Source: Candidatus Marisimplicoccus framensis (GTDB lineage: Bacteria > Bacteroidota > Bacteroidia > Flavobacteriales > Flavobacteriaceae). Taken from it: DNA of 50,680 nt. The stretch is from the NCBI GenBank assembly GCA_905182065.1, contig CAJIZN010000002.1:71175-121854 (forward strand). Reading direction: 5' to 3'. Below the pieces are notes generated by a model, which made no database searches, was not told the origin of the DNA, and saw only the letters and a program-made list of their open reading frames with translations. Position 1 is the first letter of the stretch. Every line of letters begins with the position of its first letter. Below are positions 8,638 through 18,858 of this stretch, one piece after another. A program made the translations under genes and the position numbers.

Positions 8638-10171
8638 TTAAAAGTGCTTTTTCTTTAATTATAACTTGAACAGGTTTATTACTTATTTTACTTTCAAGCC
8701 AAGAGATAATATCTAGATAAAGGAAAGCTCTTTTTTCGTATGGATCATCTTCATATTTTTTAAGTTCGCTATGGAGGTTCCTTAAAAAACCTTTGATTTC
8801 TCCTGGATATATGTTTTCTAATCCCTTTAAGTATTTCAAAATTGTTTTTTGGACTTCATGCAAATCATTCATTTTATCTAAATAATTATATGTGTCCTTA
8901 ATAATTTTATCTAGATTGAAATCAATTCCTGCCTCCCAATGAGCTATTAAGTTAAGAACCCTTGTGAAGCACTGAAGGTCCTCTCTCATTTTAATGTTTT
9001 TATTTTTCATGATCTTACTAAGATATTTTATACAATTATCATAATCATCAACAGTAAAATACATACAAGCAATTTTATAGTAAAGAAGCATTATGTGGTG
9101 ATGATCAATAAAATTCTTATTTGTTTCAATTCCATCTAATACTTTGGGTATTATTTTAATTGATTTATTAAAATCACCTTCTAAAACATGAAGATTAAAG
9201 AGATTATTATACTTATAAATAAAAATTAATGCAGTTAAGTTTTGATTCCTTGGAAATGAGCTACTCTCCACAACTCTTAATAAATCATTTAATCTATTTT
9301 TAAATTTTGATGGATATTTAATTAATGCTAATGCCTCTAATAAAAAATTATAGCCTTTTAAATAAAAAACTGGATGAATATTAATCATTTCAGGTGTTTT
9401 ATTGAATGTATCTATCCACTTTGAAGCATATCTGTAACTTGATAGAAAGTCTTGAACTAAAAGGCTATACCAAACCCATATTTGATAATAAATGAGTGTC
9501 TCACGAAACCCTAATTCTTCGACTTTAAAACTTTTAATTTTTTTATTAAAAAATTGATTAATATCAGTTGATTCAATATCACTCTTTGCATATCCAGCCT
9601 TAATTAATTTCTCATAGAGTTGTAAAGAAATATTTGAAAGATTACTATATATATCATTTTGTTCTTTTAAATGGTTAGTTTGAGATACAAGCTCATTAGT
9701 TCTGTTACTTAAGCTTCTGGTAACATATAGAGATTCAATAAGTTTTTCAAATTCTACAATTTCATAGGCAGAAGCATTTTCATCATATTTCAAAGCAAAA
9801 GACTTAGCCTTATCTAATATTTTTAAACTTTGTTTATATAATCCTTTTTGATATAAAATTGTAGCAAAATCTAATTGACCTCTAATGTGAAGTTTGACAT
9901 TTTTATGTTGTGGATTTAATCTTAAACTAATTAGAATTTGCTTATATAAGTGTGCTTTAAGATTTGAAAGCTGGAGTTTTGAAACAATTTTTTTCTTAAT
10001 TATCACATCCTCTTTGTATAAGGTCATTTTATCAAGCTGATTAAATAATTTTAAAAACTTTGAATCTTCATTAGAATCCATTCTTCCCACATAAAGTTTA
10101 AATTGTCTTTTCTCAGACTTAGTAAGCGATTTTATTAAAACAAATAAATTATCTTTTAACTCATTAGTCAT
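8624..10171 (-). CDS. Conserved Bacteroidota protein of unknown function, helical repeats
   Basis: A 515-residue soluble protein with no signal peptide or membrane segment. I recall its N-terminal pattern SLTKSEKRQFKLYV (residues ~15-28) as a recurring feature of uncharacterised Bacteroidota proteins, but cannot name a family. The rest is mostly alpha-helical, rich in Leu, Lys and Tyr, with spaced A/Y/L patterns (for example ILYQKGLYKQSLKILDKAK near residue 105 and DDYDNCIKYLSKIM near 380) that resemble degenerate TPR units. A scaffold or protein-binding role is an inference. It is divergent from the leu operon (126 bases between starts) and overlaps the pseudouridine synthase 3' end by 14 bases. 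No catalytic motif was found. Confidence 0.8.
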   Translation of the reverse strand: MTNELKDNLFVLIKSLTKSEKRQFKLYVGRMDSNEDSKFLKLFNQLDKMTLYKEDVIIKKKIVSKLQLSNLKAHLYKQILISLRLNPQHKNVKLHIRGQLDFATILYQKGLYKQSLKILDKAKSFALKYDENASAYEIVEFEKLIESLYVTRSLSNRTNELVSQTNHLKEQNDIYSNLSNISLQLYEKLIKAGYAKSDIESTDINQFFNKKIKSFKVEELGFRETLIYYQIWVWYSLLVQDFLSSYRYASKWIDTFNKTPEMINIHPVFYLKGYNFLLEALALIKYPSKFKNRLNDLLRVVESSSFPRNQNLTALIFIYKYNNLFNLHVLEGDFNKSIKIIPKVLDGIETNKNFIDHHHIMLLYYKIACMYFTVDDYDNCIKYLSKIMKNKNIKMREDLQCFTRVLNLIAHWEAGIDFNLDKIIKDTYNYLDKMNDLHEVQKTILKYLKGLENIYPGEIKGFLRNLHSELKKYEDDPYEKRAFLYLDIISWLESKISNKPVQVIIKEKALLINRK

Positions 10172-10297
10172 TGTATTAAAATTTTAATTAATATATTAAT
10201 AAACAGTTATTTATACTTAAATTACTCTACATAGGATATTGTAAAATTAATATACTTTTTTTTAAGTATCATCATTTAAGTAATAATTTAGTGAGTA

Positions 10298-11458
10298 ATG
10301 AAAAATCAAGTTAAAATATTTGACACCACATTAAGAGATGGGGAACAAGTTCCCGGGTGTAAACTTGATACTAAAAGTAAGTTAATTTTAGCTGAAAAAA
10401 TTGATTATCTTGGAGCAGACATAATTGAAGCAGGATTTCCAATCTCAAGTCCAGGAGACTTTAAATCAGTAGTTGAAATTTCAAAAATTATTAAGAATGC
10501 TTCGGTATGCGCATTGAGTAGAGCTAATGAAAAAGATATAGATGTTGCTGCTGAGTCTCTAAAAAATGCTAAAAAACCTAGGATTCATACTGGCATAGGA
10601 ACCTCAGAGATTCACATTAAACATAAATTTAATTCGAATAAGGACTCAATTGTTGAGTTAGCTAAAAAATCCGTTGCCCATGCCAAAAAATATGTAGATG
10701 ATGTTGAGTTTTATGCTGAAGATGCCGGCAGAACAGATAATGAATTTTTAGCAAAGGTATGTGAAGAAGTTATTAAATCAGGTGCTACAGTTTTAAATAT
10801 TCCAGACACAACTGGATATTGTCTGCCTAATGAATATGGTGATAAAATAAAATTTCTTATTGATAATGTTAACGGAATTGATAAAGTTACGATCTCGTGT
10901 CATTGTCATAACGATTTAGGTCTAGCTACAGCCAATTCAATTTATGGAGTTTTAAATGGTGCCAGACAGATTGAATGCACAATTAATGGAATAGGAGAAA
11001 GAGCTGGAAATACCTCTTTAGAAGAAGTGGTTATGATTTTGAGACAACATTCTAATTTAGGATTAGACACGAACATTAACTCAAAGCTATTAAATGAAAC
11101 AAGTTTGAAGGTTTCAGAATTAATGGGTATGCCAGTTCAACCCAATAAAGCAATTGTAGGTTCTAACGCTTTTGCCCACAGTTCAGGTATACATCAAGAT
11201 GGAGTAATTAAAAAAAGAGAAACTTATGAGATAATTAATCCCTTAGATGTAGGAGTAGATAAGTCATCAATAATTTTGACTGCAAGAAGTGGAAGAGCTG
11301 CTTTAGCTTTTAGAATGAAGGAATTTGGAGTTAATTTGAGCAAGAAACAACTTGATGACGTTTATAGTGAATTTTTAATTGTAGCTGATAAAAAGAAAGA
11401 AGTAACAGAATCTGATTTCCCTTTAATGCTTAAGAATAAAAAAATTAAATATGACTAA
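10298..11458 (+). CDS. leuA: 2-isopropylmalate synthase, short form without regulatory domain
   Basis: A 386-residue enzyme of the DRE-TIM metallolyase family. It condenses acetyl-CoA with 2-oxoisovalerate to give 2-isopropylmalate, the first committed step of leucine synthesis. Motifs seen: [13 protein letters not shown] at residues ~7-19, [12 protein letters not shown], the metal-binding [12 protein letters not shown] near residues 200-211, [16 protein letters not shown] and SSGIHQDGV. The chain ends soon after the catalytic subdomains, so the C-terminal LeuA dimer domain that binds leucine in full-size (~510 residue) enzymes is absent. It begins the five-gene leu operon and its end overlaps leuC by 8 bases. 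Compare the second paralogue at 13440, which keeps the regulatory domain. Confidence 0.95.
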   Translation: MKNQVKIFDTTLRDGEQVPGCKLDTKSKLILAEKIDYLGADIIEAGFPISSPGDFKSVVEISKIIKNASVCALSRANEKDIDVAAESLKNAKKPRIHTGIGTSEIHIKHKFNSNKDSIVELAKKSVAHAKKYVDDVEFYAEDAGRTDNEFLAKVCEEVIKSGATVLNIPDTTGYCLPNEYGDKIKFLIDNVNGIDKVTISCHCHNDLGLATANSIYGVLNGARQIECTINGIGERAGNTSLEEVVMILRQHSNLGLDTNINSKLLNETSLKVSELMGMPVQPNKAIVGSNAFAHSSGIHQDGVIKKRETYEIINPLDVGVDKSSIILTARSGRAALAFRMKEFGVNLSKKQLDDVYSEFLIVADKKKEVTESDFPLMLKNKKIKYD

Positions 11459-12842
11459 AACACTTTTTGATAAAGTATGGGATTCACATGTAATTGAAAA
11501 AATTAATGATGGTCCTGACGTATTATTTATTGATAGGCACTTTATTCATGAAGTTACCAGTCCTGTAGCATTTGTAGGACTCAAAAACAGAAACCTAAAG
11601 GTTTTGTATCCAGAGAGAACATTTGCAACTGCTGACCATAATACACCCACAATAAATCAGCATCTTCCAATAAAGGATAGATTATCAGCTATACAAGTTA
11701 AAACACTTGAAAAAAACTGTAATGAACATAATATAGACTTTTGGGGACTTGGTCACAAAAAGAATGGTATTGTTCATGTAATTGGACCTGAAAATGGTAT
11801 TACGCAACCTGGCCTTACAATTGTTTGTGGAGATTCACACACATCTACTCACGGAGCGTTTGGTGCTATTGCTTTTGGAATTGGAACCTCTGAAGTAGAA
11901 ATGGTTTTTGCATGTCAATCTATTATGCAACAGAAACCGATGAAGATGAGAATAAATGTGAATGGCAAACTTAATGACTATGTCACACCTAAAGACGTCG
12001 CTATATTTATAATTTCAAAGTTATCATCCTCTGGAGCTACAGGTTATTTTGTTGAATATTCAGGTGATGTTTTTGAAGAAATGAGTATGGAAGGAAGAAT
12101 GACAGTTTGTAATCTAAGTATAGAAATGGGTGCTAGAGGAGGAATGATAGCTCCTGACAAAAAGACATTTGAATACATAAAAGGGCGAGAATATGCACCA
12201 AAAGATGAAGAATGGGATAAAGCTGTAAGTTATTGGTCTTCATTGAAAACAGATAAAGATGCAATTTTTGATAAAGAATATAATTTTAAAGGAGAAGAAA
12301 TTGAGCCAATGATTACATATGGCACTAATCCTGGGATGGCTATCCCAATATCTAAATCAATACCTAGCTCTAAAAAATCAGATTCTAAATTATCATATCA
12401 AAAGGCCTTAGATTATATGGGTTTTAATGAGGGTGACAAAATGATCGGAAAAAAGATTGACTATGTTTTTCTGGGTAGCTGTACAAACGGTAGAATTGAA
12501 GATTTTAGAACATTTGCAAGCATAATTAAAGGTAAAAGAAAAGCTAATAATGTTGATGCATGGTTGGTGCCTGGTTCTCACAAAGTTCTTAAAAGCATTA
12601 AAGATGAGGGTATACTAGAAACTCTTACTGAGTCCGGATTCAAACTAAGAGAGCCTGGATGTTCTGCTTGTCTAGCCATGAATGATGATAAAATTCCAAA
12701 GGGAAAATATGCAGTTAGCACAACTAATAGAAATTTTGAAGGAAGACAAGGACCTGGTGCCAGAACACTTCTGGCTAGTCCTTTAGTAGCTGCAGCCACT
12801 GCAATAACTGGTCAAATAACTGATCCAAGAGAAATAATATAA
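11451..12842 (+). CDS. leuC: 3-isopropylmalate dehydratase large subunit
   Basis: A full-length 463-residue aconitase-family large subunit. With LeuD it isomerises 2-isopropylmalate to 3-isopropylmalate. The [4Fe-4S] cysteines are in place: one in [13 protein letters not shown] near residue 345 and two in GCSACLAMN near residues 403-406. Other motifs: [15 protein letters not shown] at the N-terminus, [14 protein letters not shown], and the C-terminal [22 protein letters not shown]. The start overlaps the end of leuA by 8 bases and the stop is one base from the start of leuD, so the genes are surely one transcript. The cluster would need iron-sulfur assembly genes from elsewhere. Confidence 0.98.
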   Translation: MTKTLFDKVWDSHVIEKINDGPDVLFIDRHFIHEVTSPVAFVGLKNRNLKVLYPERTFATADHNTPTINQHLPIKDRLSAIQVKTLEKNCNEHNIDFWGLGHKKNGIVHVIGPENGITQPGLTIVCGDSHTSTHGAFGAIAFGIGTSEVEMVFACQSIMQQKPMKMRINVNGKLNDYVTPKDVAIFIISKLSSSGATGYFVEYSGDVFEEMSMEGRMTVCNLSIEMGARGGMIAPDKKTFEYIKGREYAPKDEEWDKAVSYWSSLKTDKDAIFDKEYNFKGEEIEPMITYGTNPGMAIPISKSIPSSKKSDSKLSYQKALDYMGFNEGDKMIGKKIDYVFLGSCTNGRIEDFRTFASIIKGKRKANNVDAWLVPGSHKVLKSIKDEGILETLTESGFKLREPGCSACLAMNDDKIPKGKYAVSTTNRNFEGRQGPGARTLLASPLVAAATAITGQITDPREII

Positions 12843-12843
12843 T

Positions 12844-13440
12844 ATGGCTTACGATAAATTTAAAATACTGAATAGCTCAGCTGTTCCATTAAATATTGAT
12901 AATGTAGATACGGATCAAATAATCCCCGCAAGATTTCTAAAAGCTACCGAGAGAATAGGTTTTGGTGATAATCTTTTTAGAGACTGGAGGTATAAATCTG
13001 ATGGTTCACCAGTAGAATCGTTCCCCTTAAACAATAAAAAATATACAGGAAAAATACTAGTTGCAGGTAAAAACTTTGGATGTGGATCATCAAGAGAGCA
13101 TGCTGTATGGGCTATATATGATAAAGGATTTAGAGTTGTAGTATCTAGTTTTTTTGCAGATATTTTTAAGAATAATTGTTTAAATATTGGTGTCTTACCA
13201 ATTCAAGTTACAGAATCTTTTTTATTAGAAATTTTTTCTCGAATAGAAAAGGATCCTGATAGTGTATTTGAAGTTAATCTTGAAAATCAAGAGTTTATAA
13301 TTGCAGAATCTGGTAAAAAAGAAAAATTTAAAATTAGTGTCTATAAAAAAAGTAATATGTCAAATGGGTTTGATGATATTGATTATTTACTAAATAAAAA
13401 AAAGGAAATTTCTAAATTTGCAAATAAATCCAGATACTAA
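12844..13440 (+). CDS. leuD: 3-isopropylmalate dehydratase small subunit
   Basis: A 198-residue LeuD, the swivel-domain partner of LeuC. Typical motifs are NVDTDQIIPARFLKAT at residues ~20-35, which shapes the active site, and GKNFGCGSSREHAVWA near residues 77-92, with the substrate-binding serine and arginine. The length is normal. It starts one base after leuC ends and shares its last base with the ATG of the next gene (TAATG), so translation is likely coupled through the operon. Confidence 0.97.
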   Translation: MAYDKFKILNSSAVPLNIDNVDTDQIIPARFLKATERIGFGDNLFRDWRYKSDGSPVESFPLNNKKYTGKILVAGKNFGCGSSREHAVWAIYDKGFRVVVSSFFADIFKNNCLNIGVLPIQVTESFLLEIFSRIEKDPDSVFEVNLENQEFIIAESGKKEKFKISVYKKSNMSNGFDDIDYLLNKKKEISKFANKSRY

Positions 13441-14954
13441 TGTTACGGAATTTAGAAATAATGGATACAACACTTCGAGATGGAGAACAAACCTCTGGTG
13501 TCTCATATTCTCCAAACGAAAAGCTAACTATAGCAAAACTTCTATTAGAAGAGTTAAATATTGACAGAATAGAAGTCGCTTCCGCGAGAGTTTCTGATGG
13601 TGAACTTAACTCTGTGAAACAAATCACTAATTGGGCTAAAGAAAATAAAAAGATAGATAGGATTGAAGTACTGACTTTTTTAGATGATGGAAAGTCTCTT
13701 GAATGGTTAATGGAATCTGGATGTAATGTTCAGAATTTACTTACTAAAGGTTCTTTAAATCACCTAAAACACCAACTAAAAAAAACACCCACAAATCACT
13801 TTAAAGATATTTCAAAAATTATTCAAACTGCAGAGCAAAATTCAATTCAAACTAATGTATACCTTGAAGACTGGAGTAATGGAATGAAGAATAGCAAGGA
13901 GTATGTTTTTGAATTTTTAGAGTTTTTAAATGAACAGAAAATAAAGAGAATATTATTACCTGATACATTAGGAATTTTAACTCATTATGAAACATATGAT
14001 TTTATAAAAGAAGTTAAATCAAAATTCCCTAATTTTCATATTGATTTTCATGGTCATAATGACTACGATCTCAGTGTAGGAAACTCAATGGAAGCTATTA
14101 GAGCTGGATGTGATGGATTACATTTAACTATTAATGGAATGGGTGAAAGAGCTGGAAACACTCCTTTGTCTAGTGCTGTGGCTGCAATTAAAGACTTTTT
14201 ACCCCATATTAATATTAATATAGAAGAAAAAAATTTATTTAAAGCCAGTAAATTAATATCAACTTTTTCAGGTCAAACTGTATCTTCAAATAAACCAATT
14301 GTTGGTGAGAATGTATTTACTCAAACAGCAGGAGTTCATGCTGATGGAGACAATAAGAAGAATCTTTATTTCAATAATTTAAATCCCAGTAGATTCGGAA
14401 GAAAGAGAAAGTATGCGCTTGGAAAAACATCTGGTAAAGCTAATATCAAAAAGAATTTAGATGAACTAGGTATTAAACTAAATCAAGAAGAGTTGGGAAT
14501 AATAACATCTAAAGTAATTGAGTTGGGAGATAAAAAAGAAAAAGTAACAATTGAAGACTTACCTTACATAATAAGTGATGTTTTAGATTACCCGGCTAAA
14601 AAGAAAAATATAATTATTGAGTCATATGTCTTAACTCATGCTAAAACACTTAGACCGTCTGCCTCATTATCTTTATTGATTAATAATAAACTTTTTCAAG
14701 AAAGCTGTTCAGGGGATGGTCAATTTGATGCATTTATGAATGCTCTTAAAAGTATATATTCTAATCAGAAAAGAAATCTTCCTAAATTAATTGATTATGC
14801 AGTTAGAATTCCTCCCGGTAGTGATTCTGATGCATTTTGTGAGACTACAATTACCTGGGATACGGGTTCTAAGAAGTTTAAAACAAGAGGACTAGATACT
14901 GATCAAACTGTTGCTGCAATTAAAGCAACAGAGAAAATGTTAAATACAGAATAA
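13440..14954 (+). CDS. Second 2-isopropylmalate/citramalate synthase paralogue with regulatory domain
   Basis: A 504-residue DRE-TIM synthase: [16 protein letters not shown] at the N-terminus, metal-binding DFHGHNDYDLS near residue 201, INGMGERAGNTPL, and TQTAGVHADGD. Unlike the short leuA in the same operon it carries the C-terminal LeuA dimer (allosteric) domain from about residue 395 to the end. The family contains both 2-isopropylmalate synthases and citramalate synthases (CimA), which use pyruvate in place of 2-oxoisovalerate. Residues fixing the substrate cannot be judged safely by eye. Since IlvA is present, isoleucine can be made from threonine, so either activity is possible. It sits between leuD (one-base overlap) and leuB (two-base gap). 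Confidence 0.85.
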   Translation: MLRNLEIMDTTLRDGEQTSGVSYSPNEKLTIAKLLLEELNIDRIEVASARVSDGELNSVKQITNWAKENKKIDRIEVLTFLDDGKSLEWLMESGCNVQNLLTKGSLNHLKHQLKKTPTNHFKDISKIIQTAEQNSIQTNVYLEDWSNGMKNSKEYVFEFLEFLNEQKIKRILLPDTLGILTHYETYDFIKEVKSKFPNFHIDFHGHNDYDLSVGNSMEAIRAGCDGLHLTINGMGERAGNTPLSSAVAAIKDFLPHININIEEKNLFKASKLISTFSGQTVSSNKPIVGENVFTQTAGVHADGDNKKNLYFNNLNPSRFGRKRKYALGKTSGKANIKKNLDELGIKLNQEELGIITSKVIELGDKKEKVTIEDLPYIISDVLDYPAKKKNIIIESYVLTHAKTLRPSASLSLLINNKLFQESCSGDGQFDAFMNALKSIYSNQKRNLPKLIDYAVRIPPGSDSDAFCETTITWDTGSKKFKTRGLDTDQTVAAIKATEKMLNTE

Positions 14955-14956
14955 AT

Positions 14957-16027
14957 ATGAAATTAAAAATAGCAGTCCTTCCAGGAGATGGAATTGGACC
15001 AGAAGTTACAAATGAGTCCATAAAAGTTCTTAATTGTATTGCAAAAAAATTTAATCATGAAGTTGAAATGAATGAAGGTTTAGTTGGAGCTATTGCTATA
15101 GACCATCATAATAATCCATACCCTGATGAAACCCATAATTTATGCTTGGAATCTGATGCAATTTTATTTGGTGCAATAGGAGATCCAAAATATGATAATG
15201 ATCCAAAAGCTAAAATAAGACCTGAACAAGGGTTACTTGAAATGAGAAAAAAACTAGGGCTTTATGCAAATTTAAGACCAACTTTAGTTTTTGATTCACT
15301 TCTACACATGTCACCAATTAAAGAAGAGAGGATAACTGGTACTGATATACTATTTGTTAGAGAATTAACAGGAGGAATTTATTTTGGAGAAAGAGGTAGA
15401 AAAAACAATGATAATTATGCATTTGATACTTGCCAATACACAAGAGATGAAATAATAAGAATAGCAAAGATGGGATTTGAATATGCTCAAAAAAGATCAA
15501 AAAAACTTTGTTGTGTTGATAAGGCTAATATACTTGAGACTTCAAGACTTTGGAGAGAGACTGTCCAAGGTATGGAAAAAGATTATCCTGATGTAACTGT
15601 TTCATATGAATTTGTTGACGCTGTTGCAATGAGACTTATTCAATGGCCTAGCTCATATGATGTGTTAATTACATCAAATCTTTTTGGAGATATTCTTACC
15701 GATGAAGCTTCAGTTATATCTGGATCAATGGGATTGATGCCTTCAGCATCAGTTGGTTCAAATAATGCTTTATACGAACCAATCCATGGTTCTTACCCTC
15801 AAGCTACAGGTAAAAAAATAGCAAATCCAATTGCTTCCATACTATCACTTTCAATGATGTTAGAGTATACTTATAATTTAAAAGATGAGTCAAATCTGAT
15901 TAATGAAGCTGTTGAAAGCTCGCTTTTAAGTGGATATAAGACTCCTGATTTGATTAGCAAAGACGAAAAGGCTTGTTCAACAGATGAAGTAGGAGACTAT
16001 ATTGTAAAATTTATTCTAGACAACTAG
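14957..16027 (+). CDS. leuB: 3-isopropylmalate dehydrogenase
   Basis: A full-length 356-residue LeuB of the isocitrate/isopropylmalate dehydrogenase family. It oxidises and decarboxylates 3-isopropylmalate with NAD to give 2-oxoisocaproate. Motifs: [11 protein letters not shown] at the N-terminus, the substrate-binding [10 protein letters not shown] region, [28 protein letters not shown], the metal-binding [14 protein letters not shown], and the NAD-binding [21 protein letters not shown]. It closes the leu operon. Its last four bases overlap the convergent gapN-like gene, leaving no space for a separate terminator. Confidence 0.98.
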   Translation: MKLKIAVLPGDGIGPEVTNESIKVLNCIAKKFNHEVEMNEGLVGAIAIDHHNNPYPDETHNLCLESDAILFGAIGDPKYDNDPKAKIRPEQGLLEMRKKLGLYANLRPTLVFDSLLHMSPIKEERITGTDILFVRELTGGIYFGERGRKNNDNYAFDTCQYTRDEIIRIAKMGFEYAQKRSKKLCCVDKANILETSRLWRETVQGMEKDYPDVTVSYEFVDAVAMRLIQWPSSYDVLITSNLFGDILTDEASVISGSMGLMPSASVGSNNALYEPIHGSYPQATGKKIANPIASILSLSMMLEYTYNLKDESNLINEAVESSLLSGYKTPDLISKDEKACSTDEVGDYIVKFILDN

Positions 16028-17601
16028 AGAATATAATCTGTTGAAATAAAGTTAGAATCGTTTGAATCTAATAATTTTTTCAATATTCTATTATTATGAA
16101 CATTATCCTTTGAGGCTACAAATGTTCTTATAGAAAAAGCTCTTAAAGCATCATGAACACTTAATGTACTAACCGCAGAGTTTTTTCTACCGGTAAATGG
16201 ATAAATATCAGGACCTCTTTGGCAAGAGCTATTAAGATTTACTCTACAGACTAAATTAGCAAGTGTATCAATTAAAGGTCCTATCGTCTTAGTATCAGTT
16301 CCAAATAGGCTAACCTGTTGACCATATTCGGAATTAGCCATATCATCTAAAGGCTTATCTATATCTTTAAAAGGAATAATTGGTACAACTGGGCCAAATT
16401 GTTCTTCTTCAAATACTTTCATAGAATTGTTAACTGGATATAGAACTGCTGGATAACAATAATTATCAGTCAATTCACCTCCCTTATCGTTCATTACATT
16501 CGCTCCTTTTGACACAGCATCATCTATTAAGCCTCTAATATATTTAGGTTTTGAAGGCTCTGGAAGTGGTGTTAGAAAAGAATCTTTTTCCCAAGGCATA
16601 CCAAATTTAAGTTTATCAACAGCTACAGAGAATCTCTTGTTAAACTCATCAGCAATAGATTCATGAACGTAAAGTACTTTAAGAGCAGTACATCTTTGAC
16701 CGTTATATGATAAAGATCCTGAAATACACTCTTGAATTGTTAAATCTAGATCAGCATCAGGTAAAATAATAGCTGGGTTCTTAGCCTCTAGTCCAAGGAC
16801 TAATCTAAGTCTATTTTTATTGGGATGTTGATCTTGTAGAGCAACTGCAGAAGTACTATGTCCAATTAAAGCTAAAACATCTACATAACCTGTTTTCATA
16901 ATAGGAGGACAAATTTTTCTACCTCTACCAAATAAGATATTTACAACACCTGGAGGGAAGCATTCCTTAAATGCTTTTAATAGAGGTGAAATAAGTAAAA
17001 CTCCATGTTTGGCAGGTTTAAAAATTGTAGTGTTACCCATTAAAATAGCTGGAATAAGAAGGCAGAAAGTTTCGTTTAGAGGATAATTATAGGGCCCTAG
17101 ACATAATACGACACCAAGAGGGCCTCTTCTAATATGAGCATGAATTCCAGAATCTTTCTCAAACCTTGAAGATGATCTGTCAATCTTTTTATACTCATCT
17201 ATTGTATCATAGATGTATTTAACAGTTCTATCAAATTCTTTTTCAGAGTCTGCTTTATTTTTACCTATTTCCCACATCAATAGATTAACTACCTGATCTC
17301 TGTGATCCTTCATTTTATCTGCAAATCTCTTCATACATTTTAATCTATCTATAACTTTCATTGTAGGCCATTTACCTTGACCACGATTAAAAGCATTTTT
17401 TGCAGACTCAAGAGCCTCTATGGCAGACTCTGAATCCATATCAGGGATTGAACCTAATAAAGTTGGGGAATAAGGTGTGTCTGGGTTGCTGTCGATTGTA
17501 GAATAAACCTCAGAGGTATCGCCATTCCATTTTTTCAATTTACCATCTACTAAATATTCTCTGCAATGCAATTGATCAATCGTAAGGTTTTGTGAAGACA
17601 T
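16024..17601 (-). CDS. Aldehyde dehydrogenase, NADP-dependent GapN-like (non-phosphorylating GAPDH)
   Basis: A 525-residue aldehyde dehydrogenase. The catalytic cysteine is in [10 protein letters not shown] near residue 303 and the general-base glutamate in [10 protein letters not shown]; the NAD(P)-fold contributes [15 protein letters not shown] and IFKPAKHG. The LGLEAKNPA variant and overall length resemble the NADP-dependent glyceraldehyde-3-phosphate dehydrogenase branch (GapN), which makes 3-phosphoglycerate and NADPH without ATP gain. It follows ilvA after 5 bases and therefore seems to be the last gene of the ilv transcript. There its NADPH could serve the NADPH-using IlvC. The assignment to GapN rather than another ALDH class rests on recalled similarity, so the substrate should be treated as probable. 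Confidence 0.8.
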   Translation of the reverse strand: MSSQNLTIDQLHCREYLVDGKLKKWNGDTSEVYSTIDSNPDTPYSPTLLGSIPDMDSESAIEALESAKNAFNRGQGKWPTMKVIDRLKCMKRFADKMKDHRDQVVNLLMWEIGKNKADSEKEFDRTVKYIYDTIDEYKKIDRSSSRFEKDSGIHAHIRRGPLGVVLCLGPYNYPLNETFCLLIPAILMGNTTIFKPAKHGVLLISPLLKAFKECFPPGVVNILFGRGRKICPPIMKTGYVDVLALIGHSTSAVALQDQHPNKNRLRLVLGLEAKNPAIILPDADLDLTIQECISGSLSYNGQRCTALKVLYVHESIADEFNKRFSVAVDKLKFGMPWEKDSFLTPLPEPSKPKYIRGLIDDAVSKGANVMNDKGGELTDNYCYPAVLYPVNNSMKVFEEEQFGPVVPIIPFKDIDKPLDDMANSEYGQQVSLFGTDTKTIGPLIDTLANLVCRVNLNSSCQRGPDIYPFTGRKNSAVSTLSVHDALRAFSIRTFVASKDNVHNNRILKKLLDSNDSNFISTDYIL

Positions 17602-17606
17602 ATATT

Positions 17607-18854
17607 TTATATTAAAAAGCGTAAGGTTTCTGGTTTATCATTCAAATATTCTCCAAAGAAACCACTTTCTTTCATTTTTTGTATTAATTGCTCTAAATCT
17701 TTGGAAAACTTTAACTCTATTCCTACAATAGCTGATGTATAATCCCTATTATTCTTTTTTACATATTCAAAAAATGTAATATCATCATTTTCTCCAATTA
17801 CATTATTCACAAATTCTTTTAAGGCACCTTTTCTTTGGGGGAATTTAACAATGAAGTAATGTTTTAAATTTGAATATACTAATGCTCTTTCTTTAATTTC
17901 TGCCATTCTAGTAATATCATTATTACCTCCACAAATTAATATACCTACATTTTTTTTTGTAAACTTCTTGTGATACATCTCTAAAGCTGATATTCCTATT
18001 GCCCCAGCAGGTTCAACAACGATACCATCTTTATTATATAATTCAAGAATTGTTTGACATATTTTACCTTCAGGTACAAGAAGCAAATCATCTAAATAAT
18101 CTTTACATAATTTAAAAGGAATTTTTCCAATCTTTCTTATAGAAACACCATCAACAAAATTATCTATTTTATCTAACCTAATAATTTTATTTTGCTGAAT
18201 TGATTCGGACATAGCAGGAGCTCCCTGTGCTTCTACCCCAATTATTTTTGTTTTAGGTGATAATTCCTTAAAAACAGTTATTATCCCTGAAATTAAACCT
18301 CCCCCACCAATTGGAACAATTAAATAATCAAAATGTTTATCAATTTGATCTAAAATTTCAAGTGCAACTGTTCCCTGACCTTCAATAACTTTAATATCAT
18401 CAAATGGATGAATAAAAGTTGTATCATCTGTAAGGTGTTTTTGAGCCTCTTTTTGTGCATCATCAAAATTATCCCCACTTAAAATAATTTTTATAAAGTC
18501 TCCCCCAAACATCTTTACTCTTTCGACTTTTTGCTTAGGTGTTGTTTCAGGCATATAAACTGTACCAAATATTTTTAACTTGTTACAAGAAAAGGCAAAC
18601 CCTTGTGCATGATTTCCGGCACTAGCACAAATAATTCTTTTGTCTTTTGAATTATTAAAATCAATTGATTTAATTTTATTAAATGCTCCACGAATTTTGA
18701 ATGATCTAACTTTTTGAAGATCTTCTCTTTTAAGAAAAACCCTAGAGTTATATTCTATAGATAATCTTTCATTTAATGTCAATGGAGTTACAATAGAAAC
18801 ATCTTTTAAGTTTTCTGATGCACTTCTTACTCCTTTTAAATCAGGTAAATGCAT
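17607..18854 (-). CDS. ilvA: Threonine ammonia-lyase (threonine dehydratase), biosynthetic
   Basis: A 415-residue PLP enzyme that turns threonine into 2-oxobutanoate, the entry to isoleucine synthesis. The PLP-lysine motif [12 protein letters not shown] lies near residues 50-61, the phosphate loop is IGGGGLISG near residue 185, and [13 protein letters not shown] is present. After the catalytic fold a ~85-residue C-terminal ACT-like regulatory region follows (from [16 protein letters not shown]), as in the single-ACT branch, so isoleucine feedback is plausible. It sits 4 bases after ilvC and 5 bases before the gapN-like gene. Confidence 0.95.
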   Translation of the reverse strand: MHLPDLKGVRSASENLKDVSIVTPLTLNERLSIEYNSRVFLKREDLQKVRSFKIRGAFNKIKSIDFNNSKDKRIICASAGNHAQGFAFSCNKLKIFGTVYMPETTPKQKVERVKMFGGDFIKIILSGDNFDDAQKEAQKHLTDDTTFIHPFDDIKVIEGQGTVALEILDQIDKHFDYLIVPIGGGGLISGIITVFKELSPKTKIIGVEAQGAPAMSESIQQNKIIRLDKIDNFVDGVSIRKIGKIPFKLCKDYLDDLLLVPEGKICQTILELYNKDGIVVEPAGAIGISALEMYHKKFTKKNVGILICGGNNDITRMAEIKERALVYSNLKHYFIVKFPQRKGALKEFVNNVIGENDDITFFEYVKKNNRDYTSAIVGIELKFSKDLEQLIQKMKESGFFGEYLNDKPETLRFLI

Positions 18855-18858
18855 TTAA

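Noticed and set aside
10172-10297. Palindrome TTAATATATTAA before leuA
   Set aside because: Twelve bases of only A and T are expected by chance at this composition; no support from position or a second copy.
12578-12799. Minus-strand open frame inside leuC
   Set aside because: It covers the conserved LeuC cysteine region in antisense and has no start context or homology pattern.
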